Assembly (NCBI GenBank): GCA_937914965.1
Contig: CALGIY010000053.1
Location: forward strand, 1 to 5,312
Source: an uncultured Thermoanaerobacteraceae bacterium
GTDB taxonomy: Bacteria > Bacillota > DSM-12270 > Thermacetogeniales > Thermacetogeniaceae
Direction: 5' to 3'
Length of the DNA: 5,312 nucleotides
The notes below the pieces were generated by a model. That model searched no databases and was not told the DNA's origin. It saw nothing but the letters and a program-made list of their open reading frames with translations. A program made the position numbers and the translations under genes. Positions within the stretch are counted from its first letter, which is position 1; the number at the start of each line of letters is the position of its first letter. Of this stretch, positions 1-5,312 are shown piece by piece.

Positions 1-218
1 ATTGCCAGAATCACAAACAGCCCTGTTTTGTATGCAAGAATTCCAAAAGCTCCCCCGGGATTTTTAACATATGTAAGGTAAAAAAACCGCTGCACCAAGG
101 CCACCGACTGCCCGGGGTCCATACATTTCACAACAATCATTTTGGATACCTGGTCAACCGCTACGGCCACCAGGGCAACAAAAAGAAACAAAGCAACACT
201 TACTGCTTTATTTTTCAT
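1..218 (-). CDS. lspA: Signal peptidase II (lipoprotein signal peptidase), N-terminal part
   Basis: LspA is the inner-membrane aspartyl protease that removes the signal peptide from lipidated prolipoproteins. The gene runs off the low end of the window, so only 72 codons are visible, about half of the usual 150-165 residues. Translation gives a Lys-containing start, a first hydrophobic helix (about residues 5-21) running into the conserved D22-Q-V-S-K box, and then the family signature Y50-V-K-N53-P-G-G-A-F-G59 (usually N-x-G-A-A-F-G). The two catalytic aspartates belong to the C-terminal half and lie outside the window. The ATG overlaps the TGA stop of the upstream glycosyltransferase (ATGA at 218-215). 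It is preceded by a strong GGAGG seven bases away, so translational coupling is likely. Identification rests on these motifs and on the ileS-lspA neighbourhood. Confidence 0.95.
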   Translation of the reverse strand, partial: MKNKAVSVALFLFVALVAVAVDQVSKMIVVKCMDPGQSVALVQRFFYLTYVKNPGGAFGILAYKTGLFVILA

Positions 219-1396
219 GCACCTTCCTCCCCCAATTGCCGGATTAAATCTTGATTCCCGGCAAGTAACACCTTGTAGGTACTTTCCAGGCGCAGAGCCA
301 TTTTATCGGCTGATAGCTCCTCTGCTCTTTTAAGTGCAGCTTGAGAGAAGCGATTCTTTAAGCCCGGACTCCTGAGCAGAGACAGAATTTTCTCTGCAAA
401 ATCCTCTTCCTCACCGCGACAGAGGTATCCGGTAATCCCATCCTGTACCATCGCCAGCGATCCAAAAGCGGCTTTTGCTACCACCGGCAGCCCAGCTGCC
501 ATTGCCTCAACCAGAACCAGCCCCTGGGTTTCGGTTACAGATGGAAAAACAAAAATATCTGCGGATTTATAGGCACCAGCTACTGTCTCTGGAGGAAGTT
601 TTCCAGTAAACACAACCCTTTCTTCAACACCTAGAGCAGCAGCTAAATGACGCAAGTCCCCTTCTTCGGGTCCGCTGCCCACGAGAACAAGAACAGTATC
701 CTGATTCTGCCTGGAAATCTGCTGAAAGGCGCGTATCAAAAATGAAAGATTCTTTTCCTTCCCAATTCTCCCCACAAAGAGCAATACCTTTTTTTGGCGG
801 GGTATTCCAAAGTTTTTCTCCAGAAAACTTGGGTCCCCAGATTGGACGCGCTCCGGGTAAATCCCAGTGGGAATTGCCCGAACAGGCTTGTTCACTCCGT
901 ACCCCTGGATCATCTCCCTGATTACACCGGTTGGCGTAATCACCAGGTCACAGCGATTGCAAAAATCTCGAGCATACTTAATCATTCCCTTTTTCGCAAG
1001 CCCCCCAGCAAATGGAGCATAGTGCATATACTGATCGTAGAGGGTATGGTATGTAAAAACAAGGGGTATATCTAACGAGTGTGCCACCTTTGCCCCCACC
1101 CGCCCTAGCATAAAAGGAGAGTGAACATGAATTAAATCCAAGCCGATCTTGGATGCGTATTGCTCAGCCATCCTGGAAAGAGGCAAAGCTATATAAAACT
1201 CCGGATTAAAAGGGGTATGAAAAGAAGGAAAACGGAAGATATTAATTTCATTTTTATCTTTAGTCTGGGGGTACTGAGGCGCAAAAAGAAAAATCTCATG
1301 CCCCAAAAGTGCCAGTTCCCGGGAAAAGGTTTCGATGGAGAGCACCACACCACTGACATAAGGCCGGTAGCTATCGGAAAAAACACCGATTTTCAT
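215..1396 (-). CDS. GT4-family glycosyltransferase, probable 1,2-diacylglycerol 3-glucosyltransferase-like
   Basis: This 393-residue protein is a two-Rossmann-fold (GT-B) retaining glycosyltransferase. The N-terminal acceptor domain opens with M-K-I-G-V-F-S-D-S-Y-R-P-Y and G15-V-V-L-S and includes H90-V-H-S-P-F95 and T115-Y-H-T. The C-terminal nucleotide-sugar domain has G209-R-I-G-K-E-K-N, L238-V-G-S-G-P and the E-x7-E signature E289 to E297 (E-T-Q-G-L-V-L-V-E), which binds the donor sugar nucleotide. The HVHSPF and TYHT segments and the overall length resemble the glycolipid synthases that transfer glucose to diacylglycerol, so a membrane-glycolipid role is plausible, but donor and acceptor cannot be read from sequence. 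It is probably a peripheral membrane protein, since no signal peptide or transmembrane helix is evident. It starts 15 bases after the yteA stop with only a weak Shine-Dalgarno, suggesting coupled translation, and it overlaps lspA by 4 bases. Confidence 0.88.
   Translation of the reverse strand: MKIGVFSDSYRPYVSGVVLSIETFSRELALLGHEIFLFAPQYPQTKDKNEINIFRFPSFHTPFNPEFYIALPLSRMAEQYASKIGLDLIHVHSPFMLGRVGAKVAHSLDIPLVFTYHTLYDQYMHYAPFAGGLAKKGMIKYARDFCNRCDLVITPTGVIREMIQGYGVNKPVRAIPTGIYPERVQSGDPSFLEKNFGIPRQKKVLLFVGRIGKEKNLSFLIRAFQQISRQNQDTVLVLVGSGPEEGDLRHLAAALGVEERVVFTGKLPPETVAGAYKSADIFVFPSVTETQGLVLVEAMAAGLPVVAKAAFGSLAMVQDGITGYLCRGEEEDFAEKILSLLRSPGLKNRFSQAALKRAEELSADKMALRLESTYKVLLAGNQDLIRQLGEEGA
222..230 (-). 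promoter_or_regulatory. Strong Shine-Dalgarno for lspA, embedded in the glycosyltransferase 3' end
   Basis: The minus strand reads GGAGGAAGG here, with the GGAGG core seven bases upstream of the lspA ATG at 218. The same bases encode the last Glu-Glu-Gly codons of the upstream glycosyltransferase (C-terminus G-E-E-G-A, stop). The site therefore serves both as coding sequence and as ribosome binding site, and it fixes the lspA start. Confidence 0.85.
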
Positions 1397-1411
1397 ATTA
1401 TGCTCAACCCA

Positions 1412-2062
1412 TCATGACTTCCCCGGAGGGTCTTCATCATTTTTTCCGCGAAGATCCTGGTAATATACCCCATCCTTATCCTGGTACACCGGTATTCCAT
1501 CAACTTCCTCAACAGTTCCTTCCTCCTCATCGCGGTTCTCAAAATCAGAGGATGTCCCAAAGTGCTCCACTGCTTGCCAGGCATCCTCACCATCAAACTG
1601 CACCTCATGGTTGGTCGACAGGCGATCCTCGGCAAAACCACCAAAGGGAGGCATCACCACCCCTTCCTCCACCGGGCGCCTGTGGGCTGATACTTGATCA
1701 GCCAATTTCTGGCGGCACTCATAGCAAAAGGTAGTAGAAGGTACCGCCGCCAGTCTCTCCTCAGGAATCTTCCTTCCACATTCCTTACAAATCCCATAAT
1801 TCCCCTCAAAAAGACTCCTCAGGGCATCGTCGATCTGCTTGAGCTGCCGCTGGGCAAGATCCTTGAGCCCGATATCCTTGCTGCGTTCAAAGGTTTCGGT
1901 ACCAATGTCTGCAGGGTGATTATCATACATGGACAGTTCCTGCAGGGAGTCTTTGAGCCCTCCTATTTTTTCAGCTTCCTCAAGGGTGGACAGACTGTCC
2001 TGTGCATCCCTTTTTTCACGCTCTAAAAGACAGCGGAAATAATCTAGTTTTTCTTGATCCAA
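1412..2062 (-). CDS. yteA: YteA-family DksA/TraR-type zinc-finger regulatory protein
   Basis: This is a small acidic protein of the DksA/TraR C4 zinc-finger superfamily, whose best-known members bind the RNA polymerase secondary channel; the YteA branch in Firmicutes is poorly characterised. Numbered from the ATG at 2077, it has a helical, coiled-coil-like N-terminus (residues 6-45). The YteA signature S-M-Y-D-N-H-P-A-D follows at 49-57. The zinc finger is C97-x2-C100-x17-C118-x2-C121, and a long acidic tail carries F161-D-G-E-D-A-W-Q-A-V170 and ends near V-D-G-I-P-V-Y-Q-D. I place the start at a TTG (2062), giving 216 residues, because GGAGG lies 8 bases upstream of it and the resulting N-terminus fits the family. 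The ATG at 2077 (221 residues) has no clear ribosome site and is the alternative. The protein lies between a small membrane protein and the glycosyltransferase. Confidence 0.9.
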   Translation of the reverse strand: MDQEKLDYFRCLLEREKRDAQDSLSTLEEAEKIGGLKDSLQELSMYDNHPADIGTETFERSKDIGLKDLAQRQLKQIDDALRSLFEGNYGICKECGRKIPEERLAAVPSTTFCYECRQKLADQVSAHRRPVEEGVVMPPFGGFAEDRLSTNHEVQFDGEDAWQAVEHFGTSSDFENRDEEEGTVEEVDGIPVYQDKDGVYYQDLRGKNDEDPPGKS

Positions 2063-2070
2063 GGCGATTT

Positions 2071-2075
2071 CCTCC
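2071..2075 (-). promoter_or_regulatory. Shine-Dalgarno supporting a TTG start for yteA
   Basis: GGAGG on the minus strand is followed by an 8-base spacer and TTG at 2062-2060. The GGAGG overlaps the upstream ATG (ATGGAGG), so it cannot serve that ATG. The sequence before the ATG lacks a good purine-rich site. Confidence 0.6.
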
Positions 2076-2091
2076 ATCTTCGAGTCTGTCT

Positions 2092-2397
2092 CTAAACCTT
2101 TCCCCCAAGCTGCAGCTGCACCAAACGCACTAGAGTGGCAATAAAGTCACTCACCACTGGGAGGTTAAGCACAACAAGGCGCTGTAGAATAAAGAGAGCA
2201 AAGGCCCCCAGCAGTGTAAAACCCACCGCAATCCCCAACCCCCGGGCCAGCCCGGAAATAAAGTTGATGAAAAGAAGGCGCTTTGGTTTGTTCAACAGTT
2301 CCACATACTCAGCAAGCTTCATGCGCTCCAGGTTAAGGGACAGCTCGTCTATTTTCTGTTTCAAGGCTTCGATAAGATCTGCTGTAATTTCTCTCAT
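2092..2397 (-). CDS. DUF5665-like small membrane protein
   Basis: This is a 101-residue protein of unknown function. Residues 1-28 form a charged, probably coiled-coil helix (heptad-like leucine/isoleucine spacing). Then comes the block K27-L-A-E-Y-V-E-L-L-N-K-P-K-R40, typical of the DUF5665 family as I recall it. A glycine-rich hydrophobic stretch at about 41-73 (N45-F-I-S-G-L-A-R-G-L-G-I-A) could make one or two membrane helices, and an amphipathic C-terminus with V-R-L-V-Q-L-Q-L follows. The start is placed at the ATG at 2397 because AAGGAG lies 6 bases upstream. An ATG 15 codons earlier (2442) is in frame but has no good ribosome site. It follows the UPF0210 gene after about 76 bases and precedes yteA by about 30 bases. 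Its role is not known, and the family assignment is from memory of the sequence pattern. Confidence 0.8.
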   Translation of the reverse strand: MREITADLIEALKQKIDELSLNLERMKLAEYVELLNKPKRLLFINFISGLARGLGIAVGFTLLGAFALFILQRLVVLNLPVVSDFIATLVRLVQLQLGGKV

Positions 2398-2403
2398 CTT
2401 TTG

Positions 2404-2409
2404 CTCCTT
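2404..2409 (-). promoter_or_regulatory. Shine-Dalgarno deciding the DUF5665-like start
   Basis: AAGGAG on the minus strand lies 6 bases before the ATG at 2397. It is the best ribosome binding site near the gene, so it favours the 101-residue form over the longer one beginning at 2442. Confidence 0.65.
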
Positions 2410-2448
2410 GATCAGAGTCTTCCCCAAAATCCCCTCAACCATGAGTCT

Positions 2449-2463
2449 TACTTTCTGAAAGTA
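2449..2463. repeat. 15-base inverted repeat (7-1-7)
   Basis: TACTTTCTGAAAGTA is a perfect palindrome around one central base, located 10 bases past the UPF0210 stop codon. As RNA it would give only a weak A/U-rich stem, and no T-run follows, so it is unlikely to be a terminator. It could be a protein-binding site or chance. Confidence 0.45.
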
Positions 2464-2473
2464 TGCTGTTTAA

Positions 2474-3850
2474 TCAGTTGGTCAGAGCCTGCAAAGGGGC
2501 AGGAATCCTCCCTCCTCTTCGGATAAAGACAGCAGGGTTGTACGTGCTCACCTTCATCACCGGGGCCCTTCCTAGAAGCCCTCCAAATTCCACATAATCA
2601 CCAGGTTTTTTGCCCGGTACCGGTATCAGGCGTACACCTGTTGTTTTTTTGTTAATCATCCCAATTGCTGCCTCATCAGCGATTATAGCGGCAATGGTTT
2701 CTGCGGTGGTATCCCCTGGAATAGCAATCATATCCAACCCTACAGAACAGATACAGGTCAAGGCCTCCAGCTTTTCTATGGTCAATGCCCCTTCTGCGGC
2801 AGCCCGGGCCATACCCTCATCCTCGCTCACCGGGATAAAAGCACCGCTCAGGCCCCCTACATAGGAAGACGCCATAGCACCGCCTTTTTTCACAGCATCA
2901 TTGAGCATCGCCAAAGCCGCGGTAGAACCAGGTGAGCCAACCCTTTCCAGACCAATCGCCTCCAAGATCTCCGCCACACTATCCCCAACTGCAGGGGTCG
3001 GTGCCAAAGATAGATCGACAACCCCAAAGGGAACACCAAGTTTCCTGGAGGCAGCGCGGCCGAACAATTCCCCCATGCGCGTAATCTTAAAAGCCGTCTG
3101 TTTGATTCTCGATGCCAGTGTACCTAGATCGATATTAGGCTGGTTTCTAACCGCATTCAGGATTACCCCAGGGCCGCTGACACCTACATTGATCACACAC
3201 TCGGGCTCCCCAACGCCGTGAAAAGCACCAGCCATAAAAGGGTTATCCTCTGGCGCATTACAGAAAACAACCAGTTTGGCACAGCCAAGACCGTCTTTGC
3301 TGGCTGTTCTCTCCGCTGTTTCCTTTATAACCTTACCCATGGTATAAACAGCATCCATGTTGATACCTGCTTTGGTAGTAGCTACATTGACAGAAGCACA
3401 AACATGTTCCGTTTCAGAGAGTGCCTGGGGTAAGGAGTCGATCAGGCGGCGGTCTCCGACTGTAAATCCTTTCTGCACCAGGGCAGTATAACCACCAATA
3501 AAATTAACCCCTATCTCCCGGGCAGCATCTTCTAGGACCCGGGCCAGGTAGCAGTAGTCCGCATCACCTGAAGACTCTGCTACCATCGCTATCGGTGTCA
3601 CAGATACCCGTTTGTTGATAATAGGTATCCCAAAACTGCGCTCCAGTTCATCCCCTACCTGTACCAGGTTACCTGCAGAACGAACAATCTTTTCATAGAT
3701 CTTCCTCCCCGCAGCCTTTAGATCTGGGTCTGCACAGTCACGCAAACTGATCCCCATGGTAATCGTCCTGATATCGAGGTTTTCCAGTTCCACCATGCGG
3801 ATGGTTTCGAAGATTTCATCTGTAGTATAGGAAAAAGGCAATGCGACCAT
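2474..3850 (-). CDS. UPF0210 / DUF711 'PFL family' protein
   Basis: This 458-residue protein is of full family length and its biochemical function is not established. Recognition rests on the N-terminal [11 protein letters not shown] block with R-D-C-A-D-P-D (residues 26-43), the central N203[15 protein letters not shown]218 and V-S-G-P-G-V segments, and the C-terminal G371[11 protein letters not shown] block with [15 protein letters not shown]. The family is named for a pyruvate formate-lyase-like fold, but the C-terminus shows no glycyl-radical R-V-x-G-Y motif, so it should not be called a glycyl-radical enzyme. It begins 5 bases after the stop of an ACT-domain gene of the family's usual UPF0237 partner. 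AAAGG abuts the ATG directly, so a TTG three codons in (3841), with AAAGGA 8 bases upstream, is an equally good start. Confidence 0.92.
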   Translation of the reverse strand: MVALPFSYTTDEIFETIRMVELENLDIRTITMGISLRDCADPDLKAAGRKIYEKIVRSAGNLVQVGDELERSFGIPIINKRVSVTPIAMVAESSGDADYCYLARVLEDAAREIGVNFIGGYTALVQKGFTVGDRRLIDSLPQALSETEHVCASVNVATTKAGINMDAVYTMGKVIKETAERTASKDGLGCAKLVVFCNAPEDNPFMAGAFHGVGEPECVINVGVSGPGVILNAVRNQPNIDLGTLASRIKQTAFKITRMGELFGRAASRKLGVPFGVVDLSLAPTPAVGDSVAEILEAIGLERVGSPGSTAALAMLNDAVKKGGAMASSYVGGLSGAFIPVSEDEGMARAAAEGALTIEKLEALTCICSVGLDMIAIPGDTTAETIAAIIADEAAIGMINKKTTGVRLIPVPGKKPGDYVEFGGLLGRAPVMKVSTYNPAVFIRRGGRIPAPLQALTN

Positions 3851-3855
3851 CCTTT

Positions 3856-4311
3856 CTATACCCTGTGCATGTATCGGAAAACATCTTCATGCTGCAGGGT
3901 TATCTTTAACGCCATTCCCTCTCCCTCGTTCTCCAGTTTCTGCCGCAGTTTAGCGAAATCATCCTGGGATCCGGACAGATCCACAATCATGATCATGGCA
4001 AAGAAACCCTGCAGCACGGTCTGGCTGATATCGAGGATGTTGATATTGGAGCCTGCAAGAATCGCGGCCACCTGGGCGATAATGCCTACTTTGTCGCGAC
4101 CGATTACAGTTACAATACCCCGCTCCGCATTATTTTCTACTTCATCTGATTCCCCTTTTGGCACGTTGTCATCATCAATAAATTGCAGGACAATCCCCTT
4201 TTCTTTAATCAACTCCTGTGCTGCCTGGGTGATGATCGTACCTACCAGAACCTTTAATTCCGACCGGTCCTTTAGTTCCTCAATTTTAGTTCTTGTCACT
4301 ACTTCTTGCAT
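3856..4311 (-). CDS. ACT-domain protein (UPF0237 type) with an N-terminal extension
   Basis: This protein has 151 residues, against about 90 for an ordinary UPF0237 protein. Residues 64-151 form the ACT domain: R64[12 protein letters not shown], then [10 protein letters not shown] (91-98 region), [11 protein letters not shown], and the C-terminal Q140[14 protein letters not shown] domains usually bind amino acids or other small ligands and regulate enzymes. Residues 1-45 form a separate module with T24[15 protein letters not shown], like the short segment found at the start of some cobalamin adenosyltransferases and microcompartment-linked proteins. An acidic linker (46-63) joins the two. No start codon with a ribosome site lies at the domain boundary, so the fusion looks real. 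AGGTG lies 8 bases before the ATG. The gene sits 15 bases after ileS and 5 bases before its UPF0210 partner. Confidence 0.9.
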   Translation of the reverse strand: MQEVVTRTKIEELKDRSELKVLVGTIITQAAQELIKEKGIVLQFIDDDNVPKGESDEVENNAERGIVTVIGRDKVGIIAQVAAILAGSNINILDISQTVLQGFFAMIMIVDLSGSQDDFAKLRQKLENEGEGMALKITLQHEDVFRYMHRV

Positions 4312-4319
4312 TCTTTTTT

Positions 4320-4324
4320 CACCT
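4320..4324 (-). promoter_or_regulatory. Shine-Dalgarno of the ACT-domain gene
   Basis: AGGTG is separated by an 8-base A-rich spacer from the ATG at 4311. It supports the long (151-residue) form that includes the N-terminal module. It lies in the 15-base gap after the ileS TAA. Confidence 0.6.
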
Positions 4325-4326
4325 GC

Positions 4327-5265
4327 TTATGATGAAGTTTCATCTGTCTCGCACTGTTTCACCACATCATGGCAGCGCTCACAGATATCTGGGTGTTCAG
4401 CAAACGATCCAACGCTCTCTTTATAAAGCCAGCACCTGGCGCACTTCTTATCAGAAGCCTGCTCTACTACAATCTGCAGGGGCAAACCATTTTCAGCCTT
4501 GAGGGCACCTTCTGGAGCGGCCTCCCAAACTTCATGTAACTTCACCCGGGAAACGATAAATATGGCCGCTAGTTCCCCTTCAACCTGCTGTAAAAACTGG
4601 AATGTTGCTTCATCCTCAGGATAAAGGGACACCTTTGCCTCTGTCGCCGGGCCAATGATCTTTTTCTGGCGAGCCGCCTCCAATACTCGGGCCACATCTT
4701 CCCGGAGTTTTAGAATACCTTCCCACAGTTTTTCCAGATCCGGGTCCAGGAAGTCGCGGTTCACCTGCGGTAAAGGAGCCAGATGCACACTAATTGCTTT
4801 TTCTTTGGCCTGGGGCAAGTAGCCCCAAATCTCTTCTGTTGTGAAAGATAAAACAGGCGCTAAGAGCCGCACCAAGACACTAGCCGCTTCAAAGAGCACT
4901 GTCTGAATACTGCGGCGTTCCCTGCCATCAGCAGCCCCACAGTACAGAGTATCCTTAGTGATATCAAGATAAAAAGAACTTAGATCCACCACACAGAAGG
5001 TGGAAATGGCATGGTAGACGACATGAAATTCACTCTCTTCATAGGCCCTGGTCACCCTCTGGATCAACTGGTGCAGTCTGAACAGTATCCACCTATCTAA
5101 AAGGGTTAACTCCTCATAAGGCAGTGAATCCATATCCGGGTCGAAATCGTAGAGATTCCCGAGCAGAAAGCGGAAGGTATTACGAATCTTCCGGTACGCG
5201 TCTGACATCTGCCCCATGATTTTATCGGAAACAGCCATGTCATTCCGGTAATCAGCTGAAGTCAC
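4327..5265 (-). CDS. ileS: Isoleucyl-tRNA synthetase, C-terminal part (5' side replaced at a junction)
   Basis: About 312 residues of IleRS are present, roughly the last third of a protein of about 930. The sequence begins in the segment after the catalytic core (S-A-D-Y-R-N-D-M), continues with Y24-R-K-I-R-N-T-F-R-F-L-L-G-N-L and D-F-D-P, then the helical anticodon-binding domain (L56-D-R-W-I-L-F-R-L onward; F141-T-T-E-E-I-W). It ends in the zinc finger C275-A-R-C278-x16-C295-E-R-C298 of bacterial IleRS. The HIGH and KMSKS catalytic motifs and the editing domain are absent. Upstream of 5265 the frame no longer matches IleRS and meets a TGA at 5299-5301, so the GTG at 5265 is not a real start. 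The 5' part is missing because of the junction described separately. The TAA stop lies 15 bases before the ACT-domain gene. Confidence 0.92.
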   Translation of the reverse strand: MTSADYRNDMAVSDKIMGQMSDAYRKIRNTFRFLLGNLYDFDPDMDSLPYEELTLLDRWILFRLHQLIQRVTRAYEESEFHVVYHAISTFCVVDLSSFYLDITKDTLYCGAADGRERRSIQTVLFEAASVLVRLLAPVLSFTTEEIWGYLPQAKEKAISVHLAPLPQVNRDFLDPDLEKLWEGILKLREDVARVLEAARQKKIIGPATEAKVSLYPEDEATFQFLQQVEGELAAIFIVSRVKLHEVWEAAPEGALKAENGLPLQIVVEQASDKKCARCWLYKESVGSFAEHPDICERCHDVVKQCETDETSS

Positions 5266-5312
5266 TGCCGCCCTTGCCGCCGCCCATGGGCAGGCCGGTC
5301 AGGCTGTTTTTA
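5258..5312 (-). pseudogene. Glutamate dehydrogenase fragment fused to ileS
   Basis: In the frame whose first full codon is at 5311-5309, the minus strand encodes K-N-S-L-T-G-L-P-M-G-G-G-K-G-G-S-D-F, the conserved substrate-binding segment of hexameric glutamate dehydrogenases (normally continuing D/N-P-K-G-K-S-D). After the Phe codon at 5258 the match ends, and a TGA follows two codons later as the sequence becomes ileS. The fragment is far more GC-rich than the rest (24 of 30 bases at 5271-5300) and uses C/G at nearly every third position. It runs off the window end. It is either an artefactual chimera or the remnant of a rearranged gdhA. Confidence 0.75.

Larger units (their letters stand above)
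2398..2473 (-). other. Largest intergenic gap in the block (if the 2397 start is right)
   Basis: This 76-base stretch separates the UPF0210 gene from the DUF5665-like gene. It contains a perfect 7-1-7 inverted repeat (2449-2463) just after the UPF0210 stop and a ribosome binding site at its end. I see no G+C-rich stem followed by a T-run, so there is no intrinsic terminator, and no convincing -35/-10 pair. The genes on either side are probably co-transcribed. Confidence 0.5.

Noticed and set aside
1414..2026. Two plus-strand open frames opposite yteA
   Set aside because: They mirror the coding bias of yteA, have no family resemblance and no good ribosome site.
2398..2473. Promoter or intrinsic terminator between UPF0210 and the DUF5665-like gene
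   Set aside because: No -35/-10 pair with proper spacing and no GC-rich stem followed by a T-run could be found.
2474..3850. Calling the UPF0210 protein a glycyl-radical enzyme because of its 'PFL family' name
   Set aside because: The C-terminus lacks a glycyl-radical motif and no activating enzyme gene is nearby.
3869..4426. Long plus-strand open frame opposite the ACT-domain gene and the ileS 3' end
   Set aside because: Serine/threonine-rich translation without recognisable domains, lying antisense across two well-identified genes and their gap. It is a shadow frame.
5258..5265. Treating GTG at 5265 as a genuine start of a standalone IleRS C-terminal gene
   Set aside because: The protein begins in the middle of a conserved IleRS region, lacks all catalytic motifs, and the upstream DNA encodes another gene in a different frame. 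It is a junction, not a start.
5284..5291. CCCATGGG palindrome as a regulatory site
   Set aside because: It is part of the Pro-Met-Gly codons of the glutamate dehydrogenase motif and needs no other explanation.
1..5312. tRNA genes, CRISPR arrays, insertion sequences, T-box or riboswitch
   Set aside because: No tandem repeat-spacer pattern, transposase, terminal repeat pair or cloverleaf was seen. Any T-box leader for ileS would lie upstream of the gene, outside the window.

Overview
The window is a tightly packed block of minus-strand bacterial genes with no plus-strand gene that I can support. The families present point to an anaerobic, moderate-GC member of the Firmicutes, most likely class Clostridia: a YteA-type DksA/TraR zinc-finger protein, a DUF5665-like small membrane protein, a UPF0237/UPF0210 pair, and ileS and lspA as flanking genes. 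The species cannot be read from the sequence.

Layout in the direction of transcription, from the high-coordinate end to the low one: the 3' part of ileS (isoleucyl-tRNA synthetase, anticodon-binding region and C-terminal zinc finger); an ACT-domain protein of the UPF0237 type with an extra N-terminal module; a UPF0210/DUF711 'PFL family' protein; a short DUF5665-like membrane protein; a YteA-family zinc-finger regulator; a GT4 glycosyltransferase resembling diacylglycerol glucosyltransferases; and the first 72 codons of lspA (signal peptidase II), cut by the window edge. Gaps between genes are 5 to about 76 bases, and the glycosyltransferase and lspA overlap by 4 bases (ATGA). The block therefore looks like one operon, or a few overlapping transcription units. 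No convincing terminator or promoter was found inside it, and no stretch over 300 bases lacks a gene.

Functionally the cluster mixes translation (ileS), possible small-molecule sensing (ACT protein with UPF0210 partner), transcription control (YteA) and envelope biogenesis (glycosyltransferase, LspA, the small membrane protein). The ileS/DksA-like/lspA neighbourhood is familiar in Firmicutes. Here it carries extra genes inserted between ileS and lspA.

The strongest anomaly is at the extreme high end. The ileS reading frame stops matching IleRS near 5265 and runs into an in-frame TGA at 5299-5301. The same DNA in another frame encodes the conserved glutamate dehydrogenase motif (LPMGGGKGG context) in much more GC-rich sequence. 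An 8-base stretch (5258-5265) fits both genes. This is a gdhA/ileS chimeric junction, more likely an assembly or library artefact at a contig end than a real rearrangement, but it needs checking before anything is inferred from the ileS 5' side. I found no convincing new multi-gene defence or mobile system.
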